Source of the DNA: Climacteris rufus
Taxonomy: Eukaryota; Chordata; Aves; Passeriformes; Climacteridae
Length of the DNA stretch: 64,000 nucleotides
Direction: 5' to 3'
Assembly: GCA_013398175.1 (NCBI GenBank)
Contig: VZRZ01001925.1
Coordinates: 1,369,118-1,433,117, forward strand
Shown piece after piece: positions 10,827 through 22,424 of this stretch. The notes beneath the pieces are model-generated. The model was not told the DNA's origin. It searched no databases and was given only the letters and a program-made list of their open reading frames with translations. The position numbers and the translations under genes were made by a program. How positions within the stretch are numbered: the first letter of the stretch is position 1; the number at the start of each line of letters is the position of its first letter.

Positions 10827-13800
10827 GAAAGAGGCTGAGGGACTGATTTTTGTGCACCTCTGAAGTCCTGCTGCACTTCACAGAAGTAAATCCAAACCTG
10901 TTGTAAAAGTCACCAATGCTGCAGCATCACCCAGCTAGGAGCAGGGCTGGCAGAGGGGGAAGCAGCCTTGACAGAGCAATTCCAGCAAAAGCTTACAGAC
11001 AGGCACAATTAAAACAAGCACTATAGTTTCAATTAACTGCTCTCCCCAGCAGCACGGGCCTGGAAGGGATTTTTAATAGATCTCTTCCACCGCTGTGCAC
11101 AAACTCTATTGCCATTGCTCCGCCGATTATTGAAAGTTAGCAGAGTGCAGCAGCTCCCTCACACCACCTTCAATAGCCATTTGAGGAGCTGTCTGTTATT
11201 AGCCAGCCCTGCCATGGATGCAGAGGCTGGGCAGGGAATGGAGTGGAACCATTTTTCAGGTAGTTTATCTATGCAGGCCCCGCTTGGCTGCCTTGGGGGA
11301 TGTGCTGGCCCTGCTCCTGCTGCCATACTCACTCTGGAGCAGCACCCCAGCCTCCATCCCAGCATCCCAGCAATGTCTGGACCATGCTGTGTCTGTCTTG
11401 ATTAAATCACAGGAGCATACAATTCTCCCATCACCTCAGGCTGATTGGGAATGAGGCTCAGCATAATCTCTGATAGATTTTCTCCCTCAGACAGAGAGGC
11501 ATCCTGATGGTTCTAAACTTTCTTTTTTAGCTTGAAAACAATCCCCCATGAGGGCAGGCTCCTGCCAGCCCCACCACGTGGCTTCTGCACATGGCCTCCT
11601 GACAGTGCAGGGAGTGCAGAGCAGATTTATTTAGCCAGGTGTGAAGGTCAGCCACCTGCCTGCCTGGACATTTGGGAGCAATATTAAATATAGCAGCCGC
11701 ACTGTCAGTGCCCTGCAAGAAATTCTGGCTTTAGCAGCCAGAAAAGCAAAGAGCACGAAGGAAAGCAGAGCTGTGCTTTCATTCTCCACCTCAAAACACT
11801 CAAAAACAGAAGCAAAGGGTTGTTTTCAATAGAAATTATTAACCTTTGAAAAAACTGACTTATAGATGTCAGAAATTCTCTAACTCTAGTGTTTTGAAAT
11901 CAATCCTGTCAGACTTTCTAAAAAAACTGTTATAAAAATAGACAATACCACTCAAGTTTTTTTTGAGAAGTGTCAGCTACCAACAGTTTTTTTCATTTCC
12001 TTTTCCCCTGGATACTCCTTGACTACAAGAAAATGAAGTGTCCAAGACAGAGGCTCAGAGATGTGAACGAGGAGACTCAGAGATTGTGTTGTGCTCCTGG
12101 CAGAGATTCCCCATGTTCCTGTGTCTCTGCTTCTTCATTTAGAAAAAAAGTGATGGAGATGCCCACCAACTTTCTACAAAGGTAGCACAGTGCCCTTGAA
12201 TGGAGAATACCATAAAAGTGTCAATTATTAATTTTCTCCTAGAACTGGCTACTCCCATCATTTCCTTCAAGTCCCACTGAACAAAGTCTTGCTCCTTTTT
12301 GGTTCTTTTTGCTATCAATATCCATTTTAATTTAGGTTACCTCCAATGGTCCCCAAGGCCTCAAGCCTGGGGCATCATGGACATCCAACCCTGCAGCTCC
12401 CCCACTTTCTTTTAGCTGGAAAACAGAGGCTCACACACTCAAGTTCCTGTGTAGAGAGTTACCAGGTCCTACTTTCCTATGGAAAGCACCTGAGCAGGAA
12501 TTTGTTCATCCCCCAAGATGTGAGTTCATGCTGTAGGTTTTCTCTCAGCTGAGCCCATGGAAGAACCTCTCTTTCACCTGTTCAGCTATTTTTACAGAGT
12601 TTTTCAAAAATCTATTACCTTTTGAAGCTCTTGTCTGTCAAATTACTTCGAAATTGGCCAATATTTCAAACTAGAACAAGACCAGTCTGACAGGTGGGCT
12701 CACAGGCATTGGTGTTCCCACAGCCCTTGTTCTGTCCAGAAAAGACACACACAAAACCCAGCAAACAATGTCCCTCCTGCCAGCCAGCTTGATGAGGATG
12801 CTTCCTCTGGGATTAAAAGCTTCCAAACCAGAATAGAATACCTGGGACCATGGGAAAAAGTCCAGAATTAGGGTTAAAAAAGTTTCTCTTTGGATGAAGG
12901 AAGGCAATATTAAGTGCAATAAAATGTAGTTAAATCACACCTTCCCTCTTTTAAAATATCTCAGGGTAGAGTCACAAACTTACTGGAGTATTTTTGGTGA
13001 ACTTTGATTCCTTTTCCCTGAAATCTCCACCTGTGGTCAGGGGAAATTCCTACCCAAATCCCACTTTGCACTGTATAATTCAAGGTTTCCTGATGTCACC
13101 CCCAGGCTGTCTGCACCCTCAGCTCCCCACCAACACCCTCCTCCTCTTGCTTCTCTCTTATCTTAAAAATGATAATGAGTTTTCTCCCCATCTTGGTCTG
13201 GATCTCTCTCATTTTTCTCCAAGGGTTTTCAAATATTGGGCAACACAAGACAAAAATTCAGTCTTCTTGTGTTTTTTTTTTTCCCCTGGCTTGAAAGAAA
13301 TAATCTCACCCCGATGGCTGCAGTGAACATGCTGCAATAACAAGAAGGTTTTCTGGAAGGGTGAATTAGTGGTGGCACCAACTGGGAGTGATGCTGGCTT
13401 ATAACATCAGATGTAATCTCTCAGCAACAGGAGGAAAAATGCTCTCAGAAAAATGCTGTTTGTCATTGGCCACTATGGTGGTGCATCCAATTACACTGCT
13501 TTCATTTCAGATCCAGAGGACACAGCTCAGAGGAGAAATCACCCAGCTGCAATAAACACGTGTGAGGCAGGGACGCAGCCAGCAGGAATTTGAGTTTGTG
13601 TGTGCCCTACACCACAGGACAGGGCACAGTCTGTCCTGTCTTCCTCAGATCCTGTTGGGCTCCTTGAAGAAGCCTTTAGTCTTTTGAAAGTCTGAGGAGA
13701 TGCACACAGAGCAGGCAGGTTAAAGGGAGGGAGAAGGAACATTTGTCCAGAAAACTGAGTCAGCACATCAAATCCTGTCTGGAGCCAAAGGAAATCTGAC

Positions 13801-16630
13801 CTAAAGACTCTGAGTCTGTTCTGAATCCTACTGGGCCATTGGTCTATGAAATATTTTTTTTTCCTATATTAAACTCAGTCGAGGTCTGTGTGGCAAGCAG
13901 CTGGTGCAGCAGAGAGCAGCTGGGCATGCTCTGGACCTCCTCAGGAGACCCCCTGCCTCCATTAGGAACTCCCTCATTGATTATTCCTCCTCTTCCCACT
14001 CCATTGCTCTCCCACCTGCCAATATTATCAATTATCTTTTTTAACTGTCATTCTCATGGATTTTTCCAGACTTGTCCCCCTGTTCCAGCCTTCCTGTCAG
14101 CAGGTGGGAATTGGGGCAAGTTTCCCTTGTGTGACCACAGAGCCACTGCTGCTGGTCACAGGAAGGAACAGCCAGTGCAATGGGCACAGGACACTCTGGA
14201 CACACAGGTGACACCACCCTGGTTGTCTCATCACATCTCTTCCCCCATCAGCATCTCTCTTTTCCTCACAGAGCTCCTGGGGAGCCCGAGATGGAGATTT
14301 TGATGTTGAATCCAATTCTGCTTTAGGAAGCCCTGGTTGCTCTAAGCACATAATGGAGCAATTTGTGGGTTGCATAATATTAATTTCTTTCTCTTCTGCC
14401 AATTACTGCGATACATTTGCAAAAACATTTTTCCAATATTCAGCCAGCTTCACAGGTGACTGCAATATACACCAACTACATCATTTGCAATATTTTCCTG
14501 TCAGTCATCAACTAATGTATTCAGAGATGAATTGCCTTTTTCCTAGGCCAGCTTTAAGTCAGATTTAGTGACTGAAAACAACATTAGCCTTGTTGACTTC
14601 TTTTATCAGAATCCTTTTTGCTGGTGGGGAGACACATGCCAGACTTTCCTGAATAGTAAGACTGATTACACTTTAAAATCACAAGAACCAGGGGGAGAGC
14701 AGGGCAGGGGCAGTGGCAGCAATTTCCATGGCTAGATTGGGCAGCAGTAAGGTCCAAGCCCTTTCCCCTGCAGCTGAGTTTGAGTCTGAATTTGAAATTC
14801 ACCACTAACACAGAGAAGTCAGGTTCTGATAACAACTCTGCTTCTCTCCCACCACAGCATCCAGCTACCCAGTTGTGCCTTCAGAACACAAAACAAATCC
14901 CTGTTAAAATCCTTTTCTTGGCTACTGCACACTGTTTTCCTGATTCTGCATTTGCAGGGCTTTCCCTGCATGCAAAGCCATAAAAGTGCCTTACAAAAGC
15001 CTAAAACCCTCAGCAGTTTGCACTCCCAGGCTGTCCCCAGCAGCAGTGACTGACTATCCCAGCCCAGGGGGTGCAGGTGCCCAGTGAACATGTGCAGGGA
15101 TGAGATGAGAACTCAGGTGTCCTCATTCATGACCACCAGCCCTACCAACCAGCCCTTGCACCACCCTATTTTTCTCCTTGATGAGCAAGACTATGTGGCT
15201 CTGCTCTCTGAAGGAATACTTGCCTGCCCAGCAGTCAAAGCTGAGGTTTTGCTCGGTAAGTCACAGCCACATCACATTTATCAGCCTCCAGCACGTGTAA
15301 CCTTCTGTTTCCTGTGCACTGTGTCTTCCTGGGCAATGCAGATGCACATCAACACACATCCAGCCCTGAAGAAGACAAACAAATTTACATCTGGTTCCTA
15401 ACCAGTAGCATTTCCATTTAATTTCCCAGCTCCTTATTGTAATCACCTTCTACACCATTTCAATCCCATCACACCCATCAATCTGCCCAGCCCAAAGCAG
15501 AACAACAGTAACCCTATCATGTGTGTTCCCAAATGTGGTCTGTAATTGCAAATTGCAGCAGGCATCACTTATCTGACCCATGCTCCCTGTTCCTTGATAA
15601 CCTCCTCATCCAGAGATGGCTTGCACTATAATTTATCTGTGGGAGAAGCTCAGGTAAAGCTGTCACACAAATTCTCTTATGAAGGTAAAATGTAAAAGGA
15701 GAGAATTCTCTGCTTTTAAGTATGGGCAGCTGCCAAGAGAAGAAGTCTTTATCTCCAATTGCACCTCTGATTCCCCAGTGCACACCTGGCCTGGAACTGC
15801 CTCTTCACTCCTGAGCCACAAACATTTTGATAGAACCACATTTTGATAGGCAAGTCAGTAGATCCACATCCCTGTGAAGAACAAGGTGGGTCACTTTTAT
15901 CCCACCCTTCTCCAGGTAGTCCCAGATGCCAGCCAGGCGTTAGGAAAACCTGTTTTGTCTTCTCCAAGACCCTGCAGTGCCTCAGCTGTCTCAGGTTTTC
16001 TATTTTGACCTAAACAAAAGCTCTCTGCAGTAGATGCACAGCCTGTGATCTCTCCAAGGATGTTCTTGGTGCTCTCAATGTTTGTTTGATGTTCAAGACA
16101 AGTAAAGTCAAACTGTCAGTATTGCTCAGTTCAGTCAGACCAGAAGAAGCCTCACCTCAGAGAGTTCCCTGGGAGAAACAGGGGATCCAGAGGGTCTGAT
16201 ATCTAAGTTTCAACTTCATGGAGAGCACCTGCACCCAGCACATGCCTGAGGATACGTGTGCCCAGCACAGCCAAGGATGGTTCTGCCCCCTAATAAGAAC
16301 AGGGACTGCACTTGGAGCTGCTCTGTTGTGTTATTCCACCTGAGTTACGTCCAGCTTTGCCTTCCTATTGACCCTGCAGACTTTGACCAGCACTGTATGC
16401 CAAGGTGTAAATCAAACTGTCTGATCTGTACGTGAATGTCTCCCTCTCCTTCTTGCAAGGCTGCAAATCACCCCCAAATGCATCCTGTGAGGAACAGTCA
16501 CAAGAGGGAAGTGGTGCCTGGGCACATCACAGCACATGATGTCCAGGCCCCACCACTTATGGACCCAAGAGCATCTTAACATGAGGGTAGGGATGACCAA
16601 ACTGCATCCCCTGGGCTCCTGAGAGTGGAT
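10827..16630. other. Unique non-coding DNA, no gene recognised
   Basis: There is no recognisable exon, RNA gene or transposon. A run of nine or more T's sits near 13270, and AT-rich patches alternate with G/C-richer ones. A strong donor-like CTCG|GTAAGTCA at 15256 follows a short open frame and is treated as a weak finding only. Confidence 0.55.
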
Positions 16631-16863
16631 TTAGTTGGATATCATGAATAAATTCTTCCCTGTGAGGGTGGTGGGGCCCTGGCACAGGTTGCTCAGAGAA
16701 GCTGTGGCTGCCCCATCCCTGGAAGTGTCCAAGGCCAGGTTGGATGGGGCTTGGAGCAACCTGGGATAGTGCAAAGTGTCCCTGCCCATGGCAGTCCGTG
16801 GTTGTGGGACTGGATGAGTTTTAAGGTCTCTTCCAACCCAAAGCAGTCTGGGATTCTGTGATC
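16631..16863 (+). mobile_element. CR1 LINE fragment, 3' end
   Basis: Reads in sense: TTAGTTGGATATCATGAATAAATTCTTCCCTGTGAGGGTGG, then the 'GAGAAGCTGTGGCTGCCCCATCCCTGGAAGTGTCCAAGGCC' block, 'GGTTGGATGGGGCTTGGAGCAACC', 'TGTCCCTGCCCATGGCAG', and the tail 'TCTTCCAACCCAAAGCAGTCTGGGATTCTGTGAT'. This is the 3' untranslated part of a CR1 element, 5'-truncated, with no reverse-transcriptase domain. The terminal ATTCTGTGAT octamer-type repeat is present in one and a half copies. It is fairly well preserved, so comparatively recent among the copies here. Confidence 0.95.
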
Positions 16864-19800
16864 CCTCAGGGATGGCTTTCTTTGGTGAAGTGTGAACCTC
16901 CTGCCAAGATTTTGCACCTCTGAAAAATATCTGCCATAGCCTGATGGGGCAGGAGGCTTGGCCATCACTGCTGAAAGCAGCACTTCTAAAGCATTGGGAG
17001 AGAAATCACCTCAATTTTAACAGCCTCAGGTTTTGGCTGTGCCCTGGCAGTCCCTCCTCCTCCTGTCCACCACCAACACGGAGCAGCTCTGGCTCTGCAG
17101 TAGCACAGCAGCCTGCTGCCAGCAACGGGGTGTTATGCTGCACACAAGTAATGAGAAAACTGGGAATAGTGTGGAAGAGAAGAGATTATTAGATAATAAA
17201 TTATCGATGCACCAAAAACTGCTCTGTACATATTTTCCCCCCCTTACAGCATCCTTAATATCCTGGGAAAGTGACAATTACACAATTTAAGGAGGTTAAC
17301 TTTATTAAAATCCTTTTTTTATTGCTTTGCTTTTAATATATGGTTGAGATAAAGCATCTGATTAAGGGAAGGTCACAAAATAAAATATTTAATACTCATG
17401 GAAAGAGCAATTCATCCTCCCCTCTGCATGCAGCAGCAGCAGAGGCAGAGGGTCCTGGTGGCAGCTCTCTGCAGAGGCTGCTCTGCAGAGTCCACAAGTG
17501 AGAGACTAGAAAAGGCCAAAGATTTTGAAAACTAAGATGGGCACGTGGGGGTAAAATTCACTTTTGTCAGTATGAAATGATGGATACCAAGAGGTGCATT
17601 TTCCACAGGTTACACTCACTCTTGATCTCTGACTTAAATATTACAGGCTGGGAAACATCCTCCTGTTCATCAGGAAAACCACATCCCCTCTGTACCCTGT
17701 GCTGGATGGGTGCTATGGTCTGTGTGCCACTCCAGCCACAAGCACCAGCCCAGTTCTGCAGGGAGCACCACGACAGCAAAACTGAAGCAGCCCCTCAGCC
17801 TTTACAGCCTCCTGCAGCCCCCAGTAACGTGCTGCATAGGCAAAGCCCTCTCTAAAGTCTGATTTTCCCTGAAGAAACTATTCCAAACTTAGCTCATTGC
17901 TCACCTCTTTTAAGCACTGATGGCAAAGGAGGAACTGATGAGCTGTGTTGAGCTGTCAGGTGCTTGGGGCAGGACCCTGGATGTCACTGCCTTGCTCACA
18001 CATCAGCTGCAGCTTTGCTAAAATTCCTCTGTGGAACTGATTCTCCACACACTTTGGCACATACTCACTCCCTTGGATCTTCAGAGCCAGGATTTCCTTG
18101 GACAGTGCAAGCCCAAGAGCTTCCCAGTGAAGATGGATGGCAAGAAATGTGTGCTTTTATGAGAGAGAATGTTCTTGCATGTCCAGAGGTAAGAGGCCAG
18201 TGCCCTACACTGGCACTTTCAAGCCATCTGTATTAATAATAATGGTTTCCAAATGCTCCTGTGTGGCAGATAGCAACTCTTTTCCATATACTACTTGCAG
18301 TGTGCTGTGAAGCAAAGAAAAAAAAAAAAAAGTATATGGATTGTTAACTACGCTGCAGGTGAGAAATAATAGCCCCAGCTCTCAAAGTGCCTGTCTAATT
18401 ACTCCTTATTAAGAGTCCTACCAGCCCAGCATGTACTTTTCCTGCCCAAAGCCACAAAAGAAGTAAATAAATTTAAAAATCAGTGTGCCAGGGTTCATTA
18501 GAAGTTAGGTAGAGACTCAGCCTAAAATCCAGGTAGGCACATGCAACATTCAACCCCTTCATCCACAATGGATGGCCCAGAAGCACAGCCAGCATTCCCC
18601 AGCTGGCCAAGTGATGCACAGAGTGATTTTCTGGGGGCTTGAACTCTCCACTTTCAAAGCTGCAGTGCTGTTTCCAGTTCCTGGGGAAAGGGCTGGGGCT
18701 GTCCCTGTGTTGCTGGGAGCACTGGGTGATCAACCAGTTTGAGACAAAGCTGCTGCTGATTCACACAGCAAATGGGTGAGAGGAAATAAAGTTTCTTTGT
18801 TAGTGATGGACCCTGCCTGGCTCAGCGTGATAAAATCAGCAGCTGGAGATGGATGATGCTGAGAATCATTTCTGAGCTACAAATGTAACACAGTGACAGA
18901 AATTAATAGAGTCCTTGGACTTGAAACACCAGGGCATGTGTTTTAATTTGGAAGGACTGAAAGTAAAAAATCATCTCCCTGTCACATCTCCAGGTCAGCA
19001 CTTGACTTATTAACTTCAGTTTTGGGCACAGGTAAACGAGCTAAGCCATGTTCCATGCAGCTGCCAAAGCACAGAGGGTCTCTTTGGTTTTTAACATGTT
19101 CATTACAACATCACTGCTCATGTGTCTGGAAGGGGCATCAAAAAAAAGTAACTTCACTTAATAATCAGGCTTAATCTCTTTAAGTTTTGTTGAAGTCACT
19201 TTCCCAGGCCCTTAGGCAAAAATCAGCCTTAAAAGCATTGAGAAGCTGTACCATGGTAGTTAGATAATTTATTATTCCATAACTCTGGGTCCTAATCTAA
19301 TTAGAGATTATATCTAGGATTCACTTCAACATCTATTTATTTTTCTATTTTTACTTGCAAACATTCACAAAGAAATTAGATTGTAAGTGGGGAGATGAGG
19401 CATATCCTGCGTCATTCCTGCTGGGCTCCCAGATTTAAATTGAACTCCACATTTAGTTCTCAGAGACCAAGAAATAACAGAAACAAGACCCAGATTAACG
19501 AGTAACTTGCAGAACTTCAGAAATTACAGCCAAAACATCCCATGTGCAACCTAGAGGGAAAACCCAAAGATGTGTCCAAACTCAAATTTGTCCTTCCCAG
19601 CCAACTCCACCATCCCATCCTTCCCTCCTCTGTGCTTCACAGGTGACTGCATCAGGTTTGACAGGTCATTTGCCCTGGCTCATGGCATGGGGACCATGCT
19701 GTCCCCCAGGGCTGCAGGAATCCATCACTGCAGCACTTGGAAATTGTGCCCTGCTTGCTCCTCACCCTGGGGTGATCCTACAGACAAGACATGATTTATT

Positions 19801-20590
19801 TGTGTAAGACAACTAGAGGTGCCTCTCAGAGCCTGTCAGGAAACTGAAATAAATACTTGAGGTGCAATAAAGTGCAAACAAAAAGGGAGGAAAAAAAGGA
19901 AGGAATCTTATGGCATATATTAACATCGAATTGTTAGAGCAGCATGGATATAAACCAAGCCACTCCATTTGCTCCATAGAGAGCCCACAAACATTTATCT
20001 TCTTCTTCTGCAAGGAGAAATAATGGCTTGTCGTGGAAAGATTTTGCACAAATTTTTGGAACATCAGTCTTTTGTATGAAAAATCTGAGACTGAGTTGGC
20101 AGTTCTGAAAAATAGTAATTCCTGTATTTTCCAAAAGAAAAGTTCCAATGTACTGCAAAAAGTACTCAATGACTGTCCTTGCCCTCACAGGCTGGGGCAA
20201 CAAGTGACCAAATCCCAGTGAGAGGCATTCAACATCAGCACATCTGAAAGAAAGCAGGACTCCTTTTGTGACGATGCAGTCCTGAAAGCCTTTCTACTCA
20301 AAGCCTTAATGGATTTTTAAGAAAAAAATAAGTGAAGAAAAAAGACACTGACAGGAGGACAGCTGCTTCATTGATCACCAGATCCCTCAGTGCCTTCACG
20401 CATTGCTCCCCCTCTTGGAAAGGAATTGCATGATTAGAAAGACTTCACTGCATTTCTCCTGTAGCCCTTGGAAGTTTTGAGGATTCTTGGGAGAGGGAGA
20501 CACTAAACCTTTGCCTTCACACTCTTTCCTCTCCTCTCTCCACTCAGTCAGGAAGGTCATTCAGGGTCCCAAAAACGTTCTGACTTTAAC
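16864..20590. other. Unique non-coding DNA, no gene recognised
   Basis: No gene or known transposon is seen. An AT-rich CNE-like stretch lies at about 17150-17400. A 14-A run is at 18318-18331, with no recognisable retroposon body attached. A donor-like AGAG|GTAAGA at 18189 follows a short open frame but has no other support. Confidence 0.55.
18318..18331 (+). repeat. Poly-A homopolymer (14 A)
   Basis: A simple run of A follows AAGC. No recognisable retroposed sequence lies upstream and I see no flanking target duplication, so I call it low-complexity DNA only. Confidence 0.9.
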
Positions 20591-20910
20591 AGTGAGTCCA
20601 GAGGAGGCCACCAGGATGATCAGAGGGATGGAGCATCCCTCCTGTGAGGAAAGGCTGAGAGAATTGGGATTGTTCAGCCTGGAGAACAGAAGGTTTTGGG
20701 GTGAACTCATTGTGGCCTTTCAATACTTGCAGGGAGCCTGCAAGAAAGATGGAGAGAGACTATTGACAAGTGACAGGCCAAGGGGGAATGGCTTCAAATG
20801 GATGGGGCTTGGAGCAACCTGGTCCAGTGGAAGATGTCCCTGCCCATGGCAGGGGGTGGATTTGGATGACAATTAGGGTCCCTTGCAACCCAAACCATTC
20901 TGTGATTTTG
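20591..20910 (+). mobile_element. CR1 LINE fragment with internal deletion
   Basis: The left part (20591 to about 20797) matches the CR1 segment that begins 'AGTCCAGAGGAGGCCACCAGGATGATCAGAGGG' and runs through 'TTCAGCCTGGAGAACAGAAGG' to 'AGGGGGAATGGCTTCAAA'. It then jumps straight to 'TGGATGGGGCTTGGAGCAACCTGG' and finishes with the usual 3' block and tail 'CAACCCAAACCATTCTGTGATTTTG'. From the family order, the segment normally holding the 'TTAGATTGGATATTAGGAAGAAATTCTTCCC ... GTCCAAGGCCAGG' block is missing, roughly 150-200 bp by analogy with the intact copy at 16631. Sense orientation. Another element is inserted immediately beyond its 3' end. Confidence 0.94.
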
Positions 20911-20915
20911 TAGCT
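20911..20915. repeat. Target-site duplication, left copy
   Basis: TAGCT here, extending to TAGCTAT at 20911-20917, is repeated at 21230-21234 (to 21236). The pair brackets the LTR-like insert. A 5-bp duplication would suit many endogenous retroviruses; because seven bases match, the exact length is ambiguous. Confidence 0.55.
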
Positions 20916-21229
20916 ATAATTTGGCAGCATCTTCCTTGTGGGACATTGGAGCTGGATGGTTATTACCGCGATGCCTGTTATTACGGCTTATCCCGGTAAT
21001 CAGTCGAGACGCAGAAATAACGAGAGCCGGAGTTCGAACTGTGTTCAGAGCAAGGGCGGAAAAAGGGGGAAACCCCTTTCGTTTAATTCTTATATACACT
21101 TTTAGAAATCACAGATCATTGGAGAAAGTTAACACTTCCGTCTCTAACTATATTGGTTACAAGAAGTGTCCGTCAAAAGGATCTGTGTCCATGGGAAAGG
21201 AATGTAAAAAGATAATTTTTACAACAACA
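20916..21229 (-). mobile_element. Probable young solo LTR (endogenous retrovirus, class uncertain)
   Basis: A CpG-rich insert of about 314 bp lies in otherwise CpG-poor DNA; about 13 CpGs are visible, eleven of them within about 20964-21081. Read on the minus strand it begins with TGTTGTTG, the usual 5' TG of an LTR. It has a TATA-type box TATATAAG (21089-21096) and an overlapping ATTAAACG (about 21080-21087) that could serve as a polyadenylation signal, as in avian class II LTRs. It is bracketed by TAGCT(AT) direct repeats. The far end (GCCAAATTAT on the minus strand) lacks the expected CA, so the U5 boundary or the duplication length may be off by several bases. No gag, pol or env sequence flanks it, which suggests recombination to a solo LTR. 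Family assignment is inference; CpG retention suggests recent insertion. Confidence 0.65.
21080..21096 (-). promoter_or_regulatory. LTR core promoter/polyA signal candidate
   Basis: On the minus strand TATATAAG is followed within two bases by ATTAAACG. A TATA box fused closely to an (A)ATAAACG-like signal is the layout of the U3/R junction in several avian retroviral LTRs. Transcription from it would run toward lower coordinates, starting about 25-30 bases beyond the box. Activity is unknown. Confidence 0.45.
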
Positions 21230-21234
21230 TAGCT
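21230..21234. repeat. Target-site duplication, right copy
   Basis: TAGCT(AT) directly adjoins the TG end of the LTR and matches the copy at 20911. See the LTR entry. Confidence 0.55.
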
Positions 21235-21236
21235 AT

Positions 21237-22300
21237 GTTTACAGAAATCGTCCTTGAGACTGTCTAACAGAGAAAACTAGCTATTTTACAGTGAAAAATG
21301 GGCAACAGATGGTCAGACCTGAACCCTTGGGTTTTGTCTCACACAGCCCTGAGCAAGGAGGAGTCAGGCTCTGGAAGGAGGTGGTGGCAGCACTTTCCAG
21401 AAAGGAGCAGGTAACTTGCACCTTCTTGGATACCAATTGCAAATTCTCTCCTGTGCCGGTGTTCCTACTGCAGAGCACAGCCACAGGAGGGTCTGCTGCC
21501 TTCCAGAGCTTGCCCCTCTCTCCCTGGACTCACCTCTCTCCAATCTCCACGGAGGAGGACACCTCCCATTTTCTATTTTAGCTTTCAGCACGCTGCTGCC
21601 TACCTGAGTGACCGTGAGAAATGAAGCAGTAACTCATCTGCTGTGTGCAAACCTCGCTCTTGCTGCTGAGTTTCAGGCTGCTGGAGACGTGGGGCCTGCA
21701 CAGCACTGCGGAGAGGAACAGCTCTGCTCCGGTCACCAGCATTCCAGAGCCTGGCAGCTCTGGGGCATGGTAGCTGTGATCCCCCTGGCTTGGGAGAGGC
21801 TACCAAAACTGCACCCAAACTATTTACAAACTGGCATAAAATCCAGTCCAGTTAGAAACTGAGAGCAGAGATCTTTAAGAAAGGTCCCTGGGTCTGTTTT
21901 CCCATCATCTCTGACCATGTGCCCTATTTACCTCTTGCTGGGCACTGCTATAAATGCAATCACAACATTTCACACATTTCTTTTTAAAGGAATAGCTAAA
22001 TCTGCACTTCACAGCTCAGAAATGTCCTTCTAAATGAATACATTTAGGTGTCTGTTCATAACTATTGATACACAACTGTGCACTTTAAATTAACCATGTG
22101 TTTAACTACTTTTCCCACTGCAGACCTTGGATGGCAACCAAATTAATAATGCTGAAACACAACTAAAGGAAGCTGATCCAAAACCCCTAAAAATCAGGAA
22201 AGTTGTTTATTTCCTTGAAGTATGAAAAATGAAGCTATCTTTTGAACATGTAGGAAGGTAGAAGATTTCTGAAGCTCTTATCCAGTAAATTAGAGAAACT
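21237..22300. other. Unique non-coding DNA, no gene recognised
   Basis: This interval holds short open frames on both strands, no recognisable exon, and no retroviral internal sequence next to the LTR. The ordinary low-CpG composition resumes. Confidence 0.55.
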
Positions 22301-22424
22301 TAGAATGGTTTGGGTTGGAAGTGGCCTTAAAACTCAGACAGATCCCACTCCTCTGCCATGAGCAGGGACATCTTCCACTAGTCCAGGTTGCTCAGAGCCC
22401 CATCCAACCTGGTCTTGAACTCTT
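22301..22424 (-). mobile_element. CR1 LINE fragment, 3' end
   Basis: The plus strand reads TAGAATGGTTTGGGTTGGAAGTGGCC, then 'CTCTGCCATGAGCAGGGACATCTTCCACTAGTCCAGG', 'TTGCTCAGAGCCCCATCCAACCTGG' and 'TCTTGAACTC'. These are the complements of the last part of CR1. Minus orientation, heavily 5'-truncated, with the extreme 3' ATTCTATGA repeat reduced. Short A runs at about 22752-22772 are unrelated. Confidence 0.92.

Noticed and set aside
18083..18188. Exon-like segment ending at AGAG|GTAAGA
   Set aside because: The most protein-like frame stops before the donor, and the frame that stays open shows no family.
20487..20876. 129-codon plus-strand open frame
   Set aside because: Most of it is CR1 sequence near the 3' end; the frame crosses the internal deletion and is not a host gene.
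20914..21099. Open frame on the minus strand inside the LTR
   Set aside because: It lies within the U5/R-like part of a non-coding LTR; no retroviral protein similarity is visible.
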